From the NCBI GenBank assembly GCA_003990745.1, contig RBNI01004023.1, positions 1 to 14,776 on the forward strand: a stretch of 14,776 nt of DNA, read 5' to 3'. The stretch is from Jimgerdemannia flammicorona (Eukaryota; Mucoromycota; Endogonomycetes; Endogonales; Endogonaceae). Below are positions 1-7,922 of the stretch, one piece after another (within the stretch, counting starts at the first letter, position 1; every line of letters begins with the position of its first letter). Under the pieces are notes generated by a model. It was not told where the DNA came from and did not search any database. It saw only the letters and a program-made list of their open reading frames with translations. The translations under genes were made by a program, and so were the position numbers.

Positions 1-24
1 TTTTTTTTTAAAGTCACTTGGAAC

Positions 25-1716
25 TCATTCCTCCTCATGTTCTTCATCTTCTTCTTGGATCATTCTTCTGCTAACGTTTCTGGATAGCCTTCCAACAGGT
101 CTCTTCCTCTTCTCTGCTGGGTAGACTGTTTTTTGAGAGGTAATCTTGGTAGGGTACAAGTCTAGGTTACTGTAGTCTTCACTGTTGCTTGCTTCCTCAA
201 AATCTTCAACAGGATGGGCTTCAGTCTTCTTGTACTGAGTGTCATTTCTTCAGTTTGGTAGTTCTGAGTCCCTTCGGTCACTGCTTTTGTTGTCACATTC
301 AGTGGTATAGTGTCCAAATTGTCCACAGTAGAAACATTGGACTTGGGCTCTATCTCGGGCAGGGTACCTTCTTTCTTTTTGCTGGTAATTCCTGTTATCT
401 CTTGGTGAATAACCTTGGCTCCTCTGTGATGGGTATCCTCTGTTGTCCTGGCAGCTCTGATTTTCACGTATGGTGAGCTTTTCAATCTGTCCAATCAGCC
501 AGTCTAACTTGGAGCTGAGGTCTTGGATTTCACTTCTGTCCTTCTTTCCTTCCTTGGCTGGCCTTCTTTCTTCAGATCTTTCTTGTCCTTGAAGGAGTCC
601 TTGTAGGGCTTTAACCAGGATGTCTCCTTTATCTTCTTTCTTGTCATGATTACTCCAGGTAGTTCCTTGTCTGACATTGAAGAATCCTTGAGCTACATCT
701 ACTTGCTCTTCTGATCTTCTGATGCCTAGAGTATGGACATACTGGGCAATATTCGGGGGAATTCCATTCATGAAGGTCATTGGACCTATGATGTCCTGGT
801 TAGTGGCATTGAACCCGGCAGAATGCATTTTCTTCTGGATTCTTGTGAAGAAGGCTCTGGGTGATTCTCCAAGATTCATCTTCATCCCTATGATGGATTC
901 CTGAGCCTTGTGGTGGGTTTCATTTCCTGCATATTTTTCAATAAGCCAGTGGACCATGGCCATATACTCCAGCTCGTAAGACATTGCTGCTTGTATCTGT
1001 CTCGCTAGTTCTGAATCTGGGTTGTTTGCTGTTCGATGGAAAATTCCTCTAGCTGGTTCTCTGAGCTGAGCCTTGTAGATGGCGATTTTTCTTTCATCTG
1101 AGAGATTCCTCAAGGCTGCAATTCCTTCAATTCCATCAAGGAATTCTCTGGGGTCTTCCTCTGGATATCTTGCAAAGGTTGGCAGTGAAGTGGCCATTTC
1201 TTCATCACTTTTCTCTAATTCTGGTTCGGGTTCAGATTCTGATTCAGGTTCACTTTCTGAACTGTCACTGGAGATGTGGGTGCTTGGGTATCCTGGGGAT
1301 GGTGTTCTGGTCCTTGGACAGAGTGGAATAGGTCTAGGTATTCTTGTAGGAGCTACTTCCAGTTCTGCAAGGGGTTGTGGTAGGGGTTCTATTGGTGAGA
1401 TTGGTGGGACTAGTGTGGGGTATCTGGCTGTAAAGTATTGGGTTCATGTGATAAGATCTTCTAGTTCTTGTACAAGTTCTCCAAAATCTCTAGCAGGGCT
1501 GTCTGTATTGTCTGGTTGATCTGGTTGGAGATTTCAGGCTATACTGCCTTCTGGTTCTGGTTGGGATCCTTCTGATGCTGGGTAATTGGCAAGTCTTGAA
1601 GTAATTACTTCTCTTCCTGTCCAGATGCTGGTGATGACTGGTTCTCCTGTAGTAGCAGAGGTTGGTGTTGGGTCAAATGTATCCAGTTTGACTGTGGGTT
1701 CTTGTGAGCTGAAAAG
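25..1716 (-). pseudogene. Ty3/Gypsy-type retrotransposon gag, interrupted by TGA codons
   Basis: This is the Gag (capsid/nucleocapsid) frame of an LTR retrotransposon on the minus strand. The longest uninterrupted piece is 1443 to 253 (397 codons); a Met at 1195-1197 opens a 315-residue ORF. The order is a Pro-rich N-terminal stretch, a Ser/Glu-rich acidic linker just before that Met, the helical capsid region (LPTF...PEEDPREFLDGIEG), a basic linker rich in Arg/Gln, and one CCHC zinc knuckle (CFYCGQFGHYTTEC). After the TGA at 250-252 the same frame stays open for 74 more codons to a TGA at 25-27, and that tail resembles the right-hand element's post-knuckle region (acidic, then a PVGR motif). 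Upstream in-frame TGAs lie at 1444-1446 and 1534-1536. A likely start ATG is at 1718-1720, off frame by one indel. A TGA can arise from CGA by one C-to-T change. The element continues beyond base 1. Confidence 0.85.
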
Positions 1717-1810
1717 TCATGTTGATTTTGAAATCTTCCCAGTTGAGCCGCCAAATGTAACATACCAGCTCAATGGAGACAAATTACAAGGTTGGGGATT
1801 GATGTAGTTT

Positions 1811-1824
1811 GGCTTGAGCCCCCA
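1811..1824 (-). other. Candidate primer-binding site of the left element
   Basis: Read on the minus strand this is TGGGGGCTCAAGCC, about 90 bases upstream of the candidate gag start. A PBS begins with TGG, the complement of a tRNA's CCA end; the first nine bases match the tRNA-Pro-type PBS known from gammaretroviruses. The exact tRNA in this organism cannot be named without its tRNA set. Confidence 0.5.
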
Positions 1825-2006
1825 GTTACTTTGTTAAAAGCAATAAAATATTCTTGGTGTTTAGCGGTATAATAGTTAAGATCTGGATACTGTGCAAGCA
1901 GTTTCCTTTTTGGGACAGGTTCTTGGGTGTAGCAGCAATTTGGGTATATGTGTGTGAATGGGTTTCCTTCTTAGGCCAACTGGGAATGGCAGAATTTCGT
2001 GTGTAG

Positions 2007-2034
2007 TATGACAATCTCTGTATGACAATCTCTG
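2007..2034. repeat. Perfect tandem duplication of 14 bp
   Basis: TATGACAATCTCTG occurs twice head to tail (2007-2020 and 2021-2034) inside the left element's probable R-U5 region. It looks like a replication-slippage duplication. Confidence 0.9.
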
Positions 2035-2119
2035 TGTAGCATGATGATTTCCAAAAGTATGTGATTTCTGGCAGGACAATTTTGGTGGACTTCTCAATTT
2101 GATACAGGTTTTCCAAAAG

Positions 2120-2470
2120 TGGCAGTTTGGGAATAGAAGATGGTATGGGTTCTTCTTACTGGGAATTGTACTGGTGGTGGATTCTTCTCAGGCTTACTGG
2201 GAACAACAAATAACTCAGATGTTGCAGATTCGGCTTCAACTGGGAATACTACTTGAATGGCACAAGTTCTTCGGAATTGGGCTCTTCTGGGAATATGATG
2301 GTGTGGACTCTGGGAATGCAGATAACTCAAAAGTGGCAGATGATGCGGATTCTTCCTAAATTGGTGGGCTTCTGGGAAATAACTTGGATGGCACAGATTT
2401 TTCCTGAATCGGCAGCTTCAACTGGGAATGCAGATAACTTAGAAATGGTGGTGAAGTTCTTCCTTAAACT
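2120..2470. repeat. Degenerate short-period repeat array
   Basis: CTGGGAA-type motifs recur at 2159, 2197, 2240, 2287, 2310, 2372 and 2422. They are interleaved with recurring CAGATAACT, TGGCAGAT or TGGCACA, and ATTCTTC words. Spacing is irregular (23 to 62 bp), so this is an old and rearranged array rather than a clean tandem repeat. Several short ORFs cross it on both strands, none with a recognisable protein. Confidence 0.6.
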
Positions 2471-2716
2471 CAGCAGCAAACTTCAGGCTTATCTGGCAAG
2501 TGAACCAAAAACAGACTTGTTCTTTATATTGGAAAGTGGACCAGAGTGGAAGAGAAGAGAACCAAGCTCACAACTTCTTGGCAGTGACTCATTGCCAGGC
2601 ATATCTCCTAAATGTTGCAATCCTTCCTGGATCAAGTGGCTTTTAGCAGCTGTTTCTCCTAAGTGTATCAGACAATTGACTTTTGCTTTGGTTTGTATTC
2701 AACTTTCAGACTGAGG

Positions 2717-2748
2717 TTTATTCACTCTTGTCTCTGGGGTAATTTATA
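2717..2748 (-). promoter_or_regulatory. LTR core promoter and poly(A) signal, left element
   Basis: Minus strand: TGTATAAATTACCCC is followed about 25 bases later by GAATAAA and then CTCAGTC. The right-hand LTR has TGTATAAATACCCC, then GAAATAAA and GTCAGT with nearly the same spacing. A TATA box followed by AATAAA about 25 bases later is the usual U3/R layout of an LTR. Confidence 0.6.
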
Positions 2749-2812
2749 CATTGTGGTTGCTATCTGGTTGCTATCTGACTAACTATAGAATGCTATTTAT
2801 GGGGTAACATTC

Positions 2813-2857
2813 ACTATCAGGGTGACAGCCGCTGTCAGCTACTATCAGGGTGACAGC
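2813..2857. repeat. Two 17-bp direct repeats around a small hairpin
   Basis: ACTATCAGGGTGACAGC occurs at 2813-2829 and again at 2841-2857, with a 28-bp period. Between and overlapping them, GACAGC-C-GCTGTC (2824-2836) is a perfect inverted repeat. In the minus-strand reading these lie in the left element's probable U3, the same place where the right LTR carries its 35-bp repeats, so they may be enhancer-like U3 repeats. Confidence 0.75.
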
Positions 2858-3000
2858 TACTGTTCACATTATTTTCTTCTTTGGCTATCTGGTTATTTAT
2901 ACATTTTCCACAGTAATGGTTGCTGGCTACTATGCTGTACTAATGCTCATGTCACCTGGTTGGGTTTTGAGATTACTATGTTTTGTGGTTTGTCACAGTA

Positions 3001-3174
3001 TCCACTTTTTTGATCAAATTTCATTGATCCACTTTTTTTGATCAAATTTCGTCAATCTAATTTTTTTGATCAAATATTCTGTCAATCCAATTTTTTTGAT
3101 TAAATTCATCAATCTAATTTTTTTGGTCAAATTTTTATCATCAATCTATTTTTTTTGATCAAATTTCTTGTTGA
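3001..3174. repeat. AT-rich minisatellite of six 27-32 bp units
   Basis: Six imperfect head-to-tail units start at 3001, 3028, 3056, 3086, 3113 and 3145. Each has the pattern TCYA(A/C), a run of 6-8 T, TGATCAAAT, a variable tail and TCAA or TTGA. The TTGATCAA core is palindromic, and a partial seventh unit begins at 3175. Units vary mainly in T-run length and in the 3' tail. There are no spacers of unique sequence, so this is not a CRISPR array. Confidence 0.85.
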
Positions 3175-3211
3175 TCTATAATTTGATAGTTTTGACCCTG
3201 ATGGTATACCA

Positions 3212-3443
3212 TAGTCCATATGGTCAATAGCTGGCCAGGATAGTTCAGCCCTAAATTTACAGCTGGCCAAGTGGCTTAGTCTTAATTTATAGTCAACTGG
3301 TCAAGTGGCATTTACAGACCTTTTATTTAATTTGGAAAATTTGGAAATCCAAACAGCCAAATAAGGTCTGATCACTTGGCTAACTAGCAAATCTATAAAT
3401 TTAAGACTGAGCTACTCTGGCCAGCCATTGGCCATATGGCCAG
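3212..3443. mobile_element. Inverted-repeat (foldback / MITE-like) element
   Basis: The left arm (about 3212-3335) and right arm (about 3349-3443) are reverse complements of each other around a 13-base centre. The outermost 47 bases match at about 38 positions and most differences are transitions. The innermost part (AGACCTT...TTTGG against its complement) also pairs. The left arm is longer because it carries an internal direct duplication (CAGCTGGCCAAGTGG and CAACTGGTCAAGTGG versions). No coding capacity is present. No target-site duplication was found by eye, so its identity as a transposon is inferred from shape only. Confidence 0.6.
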
Positions 3444-3455
3444 CCATCTGAGATC

Positions 3456-3850
3456 CCTAAGTCCTTGAATGACCCAACTTATAGAAGTCATTTATCTTAT
3501 ATACAGATATTTCTAAAGATGGCCTTAGAGTAGTTTTAGTTTAGAAGAACCTAATTACTAATATTATATAATAACTTAAACAAGCAGAGCTATCAACAAG
3601 CAGTAAGCCTACAATGGTAGCACTAAATTGAAATCTACTTCAGTCTTATGGGCAGTCACCTTGTTTAAGTATTATTTAATTGAAAAAAGATTCACTCTGA
3701 TAACTGACTATACTGCTCTCAAATAGCTATTTCACTATAAAAAACTTACTGAAATTCTTGCCTTCTGGATTATGATTCTACAAGATTATAAAATTACCAT
3801 TTTCTAAAAGCAGGGAAAACCCATAACAATATTAATGTACTTTTCCACTA
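3456..3850 (+). pseudogene. Decayed Ty3/Gypsy RNase H (pol) relic
   Basis: Conceptual translation shows the reverse transcriptase C-terminal connection followed by RNase H of a Ty3/Gypsy pol. It gives a NDPT-like piece at about 3465 in one frame, then KSFILYTDISKDGL (from 3485), and after a frameshift KYYLIEKRFTLITDYTALK (3667-3723) and KKLT..LAFWIMILQDYK (3742-3792). The family signature is TDxSKxGxGAVL...LExxAVVWA...TDHxALKxL...LxRWxxxLQ. The two TD aspartates survive; the catalytic Glu of the LE motif reads as Lys. Stops interrupt it (TAG 3539-area, TAG 3724-3726, TAA 3805-3807) and at least two frameshifts are needed. It is on the plus strand, opposite to the left gag, so it belongs to a different insertion. 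CpG is almost absent here. Confidence 0.8.
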
Positions 3851-3900
3851 AACCCATTAAACTAGAAGAAGGATACTGGAGTTATTTAATTTCTTGGCGA

Positions 3901-5210
3901 GGGTACCTCTATTTCCATCATCAAAACGCGGTCCGATAAAGTAGTTCATGCTTTGTGGCGGCCATATCAAATAAATTCTTCAAAAACCACTGCAATTTTA
4001 ACAAATAAATCCATCCCAAAATAGTTTATTATATATCGTATGGCGCAAAACCACAATATATATATGTCTAATGATCTGGCGTGAACATGGTATAAAGTGT
4101 AAAATCTGCCATTGTACGATGGCGAGAATTGCTTCGGGAATCGCCATCAGGCTATGAGAAAAAAATAGAATAGTGAATGCAATGATGATTCTGACCATCT
4201 TAAAACTGGTTCCGTACGCCTTCATGAAAAAACGAAAATAAAAAATCCAACCCAAAAATCTCTCACATGTACAAATTGATAACATTGCATTTGTGCTGAC
4301 TTCTTTGCTCACTATTCCGAGTACCTCTGTCGCCTGCAAATTTTGAAAAAGTTCCAAGATAATTCTGCTTATATTTATTGCAATCACCTCATCCTGATTG
4401 TCTAAATATGGGTGTACACAATTTGGTAGTTGGTGGATGGTGTGGAGTTTTTTTAGTTCCGCAGCCTGCATCCTTTTTTTTTTTTTTTTTTTTTTTTAGC
4501 AAGAGAGAGAGGAAGGGGAGAGAAAAAAAATGGACATTGCCTTTAGATTAATTTTGCCAAATACTTGGCAAACCATCGCTCGATACGTGTACGCAGGAAG
4601 CAATATTCGTAATATGGGAAATGACTCCATCACAGGCGAAATAATTCCTTATTTTTGTCGGCACAGAAAGGGGATCCCGCCGAAAATAATCACGAAGGCA
4701 CGAAATATGTATATATGAATGTCACATTGGTTAGGACAATTGGATATACTCTCGGCTTGGCTCCATGTGTTCGCACTTTAAATATATTTCTAATTGTCAA
4801 TGGGGTTATCGTGATGACCAAACTAATAATAATTTATTACACTCTCAAGGAAGAAATGCACCTTTATTCGTTAACACCTACTTTAACTTTAATAATACTC
4901 TCCATCTTCTTTTGCGCCCGCATCCCCCACCCTCAACCCCAAATAACCGCACGTGTACTCGAGGCTTTCCCGACCTTCATTTCTTCCTTGTTTCCGTTCC
5001 TTTGAATGGATGTCATATCTACGACTGCGCAATTCAATGACCATCCTGAGTGGTAGAATATCTATTCGCTTCGCTGCCTTGCTGCTACCCACGTCATGAT
5101 ACGAGCGGCATTCCGTTGCTATTTTTTCGAATTCCGCTTTGAACACGACGATGTTGGCAGAAACGAGGATGCCGAAAAGCATAGCGGTCGCTCAGCGTAA
5201 GAATGACCCA
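3901..5210. other. No defensible gene; host-like DNA with a poly-T/purine tract
   Basis: CpG frequency rises abruptly from about 3900, marking the end of the retroelement block. Several ORFs of 60-157 codons exist on both strands. They include a minus ORF 3998-4471 with hydrophobic stretches and a plus ORF 4655-5005 with two hydrophobic stretches, but no conserved motif, splice pattern or family was recognised. A run of 24 T (4474-4497) is followed by a purine tract with GA repeats (4498-4530). Read on the minus strand that is a pyrimidine tract followed by A24. Confidence 0.5.
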
Positions 5211-5370
5211 GTCAACCTACTGCACGTATATTTCGGAATTTCGTATCACGAACATGCCGTCGGTGATGATAATATAGTCGGCATAATAGAGCAGGGTCCA
5301 GAGGGGTTTGTCATCATGTGTTTTGAAGGTACCGTAGCAAATATCGCCACGAAGCGTTGAAATAATAGGT

Positions 5371-6027
5371 TTACAGTTGAGTAAGTCGGATACGGCCTCC
5401 GTGAACATGGCGCTGGCATCTGAAAGAAGTGTCTTTATGGTTGTCGGACCCCTGTTGGTACATATTGCACGAAATTTTGGTGTTAATAGCTGTTTCTCGA
5501 GGTAGTGGTGAACCTGTAATCTTTTGCTCCCCCGTATTACTCCAGCATGTGTGGTTGAGCAACGAATAAGGGTTGGACAGTTCGAACCGTCCAAAATTGT
5601 CACCAGACTGATATCCGCCATACCAACTCCGAACCAGATCAATCTTGACGTCAAATCTGTGCTGAGACCAGACAGGAATCCGGATTTTTCAATTCTAGGG
5701 ACACAAGCTTTGTGAGATGGAAATTGTCCTGAAAAAATAAAAAAAATAAAAATAAAAGGAAATAAGCAAATAAGAATATGTATTTTCATCAATTCTGAAA
5801 CCATATACCACGGCCTATTCGCTTTACTGACTTACCTTAAGCAACGATGAGAATAACGGCCGGAAGAAGTCCATCCTGGGTTCGTAATAGGTCTTGTTGT
5901 GGGTCACAGCGATCGGCCCAACGTACTTACGGATAGGACTACACATGCTCACATGGTATCGCGTCAGGTCTTTTAAGAGTGGTTTTGAGGAATGTAGGTT
6001 GGGTCTTTGTTGATGATACGCGTTAAC
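5371..6027 (-). pseudogene. Unidentified gene, multi-exon and apparently broken
   Basis: On the minus strand an open segment from 6027 to 5836 (64 codons, ending ...MDFFRPLFSSLLK) runs into a textbook intron. The donor is AAG|GTAAGT, a long T-rich tract follows, and the acceptor is TTTTTTCAG; the intron is 5729-5835 (107 nt). The next segment continues in phase for 25 codons (...DNFHLTKLV...) to a TGA at 5651-5653. A different frame, open from about 5687 down to a TAA at 5371-5373, then reads as a plausible Cys-containing, possibly extracellular segment with an N-glycosylation sequon (NHT). Joining the two needs a frame change near 5655-5685, either a short deletion or an unseen splice. No start codon or first exon was identified and I recognise no family. 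Coding nature rests on the intron and residue composition only. Confidence 0.4.
5729..5835 (-). other. Predicted spliceosomal intron
   Basis: The minus-strand donor GTAAGT is a perfect consensus. The acceptor CAG follows about 35 bases that are almost entirely T and C. Length is 107 nt. This signal is stronger than the ORF evidence around it. Confidence 0.55.
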
Positions 6028-6245
6028 TCAGTTTATCGTGGTACTCGAGACACTAGATAGTGGTGCTTGCAGTAGATATTGCCGATAAGCCCTTCTACTT
6101 CCATCGCCATATCTGCCCTTGTCGGTCCATTAATATCTTGTTATAAAGAAGTAATACATACGTATATATAATGATGCAGTCAAAATCAGATCCATATAGG
6201 CAAAAAAAAACCGAATAAACTACCACCCATACATTTAATTGAAAG

Positions 6246-6569
6246 ATAATTCCCAAACTCTCTGTTGAACATTCCTGGTCGCTCCCTCGTGATTTTCATC
6301 TGGTCAAATAGACCACGCCGCAATTACCTGTTGCTCGTACTCTCACCATTATCACGCTCGAAGATGTTTGCAACATCGAGAGTTTAGTTGACTTTCCGAA
6401 CCGACGAGGGAGTAGCAGCGGGGACACCTCGCCATCGGTGATGAGCTTTGATTTGCCGATGAATGAGCTGCCACTTCTGACCAACTTTTGAAGTTGGATA
6501 TTCAAACGTAAACTCGTCGCCAACCAGAAGAGCCGCGTTCTTGCCACTTGAAGTGGAGGCGATTTTCGA
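6246..6569 (-). pseudogene. AAA-ATPase-like (P-loop NTPase) gene fragment, frameshifted
   Basis: Minus-strand translation in three frames matches the N-terminal part of the AAA-ATPase-like family (PF09820 type, often fused to a PD-(D/E)XK nuclease). That family typically shows a short ..VDKSxLI.. segment, then a Walker A of the form RPRRFGKS, then LSML. Here VRSGSSFIGKSKLITDGEVS is followed by PRRFGKSTKLSMLQT (Walker A at 6386-6409). After a frameshift near 6368 comes FERDNGES, a TAA at 6324-6326, and then LFDQMKITRERPGMFNREFGNY ending at 6246. An upstream piece in a third frame (GKNAALLVGDEFTFEYPTSK) joins through a frameshift near 6487. Two frameshifts, an in-frame stop and loss of the rest of the ATPase indicate a dead copy. 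A run of 17 T follows upstream at 6638-6654. Confidence 0.65.
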
Positions 6570-7860
6570 ATAAAAGAATCAAATGGATATTAGAGACTTC
6601 AACTACAGAACCAATGCCATGCGGCCCATTCAGGTGGTTTTTTTTTTTTTTTTTATCTCCATAAGAACCTGCAATACCTTGTAAAGATACCCGCAGAAGG
6701 TGAAAAGAAGGTCGATAACGATTCGAATTCTGACCCACCTCTACATGTTACCTTGGAAAAAGGTGATATAAAGGGCGTGGGAACGACCCCACCCGAAGTA
6801 GCTCTAAACACAACAAATTCGTCGACAACTGACATGATTACGAAAATATCATGAACAGCACGGTTGTGAGCAATTTTTAGCAACATTACTTATCGTTATT
6901 ATATATGCTTAGTAATCTTAAATGGATAGTTTGTAGCATAAAAAAACAGATAGTGGAGTTATTAACTTTTTTCTCAATGCGATTTGAATTAACCCGACCT
7001 CCTTTTCCTTCAATTAGAAGGTAATAAAAATTTAATCGGAAAAGAACTCAAAATATTTTATTTCGGATAAAACACAAATTTAGGAGGTACGATTCCCTCA
7101 AAAAAAAACTTCCAAAACAAAAACCGAACCCGCGACCACGAAATATGTAAGCCAAAGTCGTGCGAACAGATGGTTTCGCAATAGTCCAGCATCTCCCAGC
7201 TAGTTATGAGTTTCGCGACAAGTCAGCGGGGTGTCCCACAGCACGATTAATCGGACTGTCCCAATGGAAAGCTTCCAACAACCCTACCAAACCAAAAGAT
7301 AGGACCGCCACTCCGGCACAGAGATCCATCGGCACACATAGCGTTCGAACAAAATGAACCGCGCCAGGGCCTACTTCGCCGGTGGTTAATACTAATACAA
7401 GAACGAATCAAGCCGCCAACAAACCTACCCGCACCGTTACGAACGCAAGTCACAAGCTAGTCGGGTTTCCGGCACCGGGTGTGAATGTCAATAAACTGGA
7501 GTGGCATACATTGCGATTAGTACCTATGTGAGCAGGATTTCTTTTCGGATTAGACTCAGGCGTTCACTCCGTTAGCGGAAAAGTCCGTCGGGGCCTACAT
7601 GTGCTGATGCAGCATGCATAGAAATATCAAGCAGTGTGGAAGTCTTATTCATCGGCTTGTGTGGCGGCTTACATACCTTATAACATTAGTCAGTGAAACC
7701 GTGTATAATTAACGCATATTTGCCAAATCCAATAAAACCAGTATTTAAAGTATTGAAATCCACATGCATTCAAGCAGGAGCGAGGTATCGCACACGATAG
7801 GTTATTTTTCAGGAGAATTCCGACGCATGACGCCCCTTAATTTCTTGTGAAACCCTCACA
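6570..7860. other. Intergenic DNA, no gene recognised
   Basis: Short ORFs occur on both strands (for example 6653-6886 minus and 7160-7357 plus) but show no family motif. A run of 17 T lies at 6638-6654. The stretch around 7000-7110 is AT-rich. A weak tRNA-like B-box word is present near 7120-7140 (minus strand), but no cloverleaf could be drawn. The last few hundred bases lead into the BTB gene promoter. Confidence 0.5.
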
Positions 7861-7865
7861 ACTGG

Positions 7866-7871
7866 TATATA
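7866..7871 (+). promoter_or_regulatory. Putative TATA box of the BTB gene
   Basis: TATATA lies 52 bases upstream of the ATG at 7923, which would place a transcription start near 7895 and give a short leader. The ATG context is AACACCATGC, with an A at -3, which is favourable for initiation. Confidence 0.45.
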
Positions 7872-7922
7872 CAACATCAATCACTGCGCCACAGCGGAAC
7901 ATTCGTAACAAAATCAAACACC

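Larger units (their letters stand above)
1832..2997 (-). repeat. Probable 5' LTR of the left element
   Basis: On the minus strand the segment starts TGTGACA at 2997 and ends TTTTAACA at 1832, giving the TG...CA ends expected of an LTR. It stops 7 bases before the candidate primer-binding site. It contains a TATA box (TATAAATT, 2741-2748) and an AATAAA (2717-2722) with spacing like that of the right-hand LTR. The implied U3 is about 250 bp, similar to the right LTR's. The R-U5 part would be unusually long, about 880 bp, and is filled with degenerate repeats. No second LTR copy lies in the window, so the edges are inferred. The core promoter is the firmest part. Confidence 0.45.

Noticed and set aside
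1079..1519. Plus-strand Ser/Gly-rich ORF
   Set aside because: It is the antisense shadow of the Ser/Glu- and Pro-rich gag linker.
1586..2714. Several plus-strand ORFs (1586-1807, 2099-2359, 2253-2714)
   Set aside because: They cross the LTR-like repeats and the primer-binding site, overlap each other in different frames and show no motif.
3001..3174. CRISPR-like array
   Set aside because: Units are contiguous with no unique spacers, are AT-rich, and lie in a eukaryotic-type genome.
3998..4471. Minus ORF of 157 codons with hydrophobic stretches
   Set aside because: No family, no promoter or splice support, and AT-rich composition produces hydrophobic residues by chance. Not excluded, but not supportable.
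4655..5005. Plus ORF of 116 codons with two possible membrane segments
   Set aside because: The hydrophobicity follows from T-rich sequence. No homology pattern, and overlapping ORFs in other frames are equally long.
5217..5804. 195-codon minus-strand ORF with an apparent signal peptide
   Set aside because: Its hydrophobic N-terminus is the translation of the intron's polypyrimidine tract (5729-5770), so the signal peptide is an artefact. The body competes with another frame that looks equally or more protein-like. It may still contain real coding sequence, but not as this ORF.
7115..7195. tRNA or tRNA-derived SINE on the minus strand
   Set aside because: There is a GGTTCG-like box B word and a CACGA/TCGTG stem, but the loop between is too long and no acceptor stem or proper box A could be drawn.
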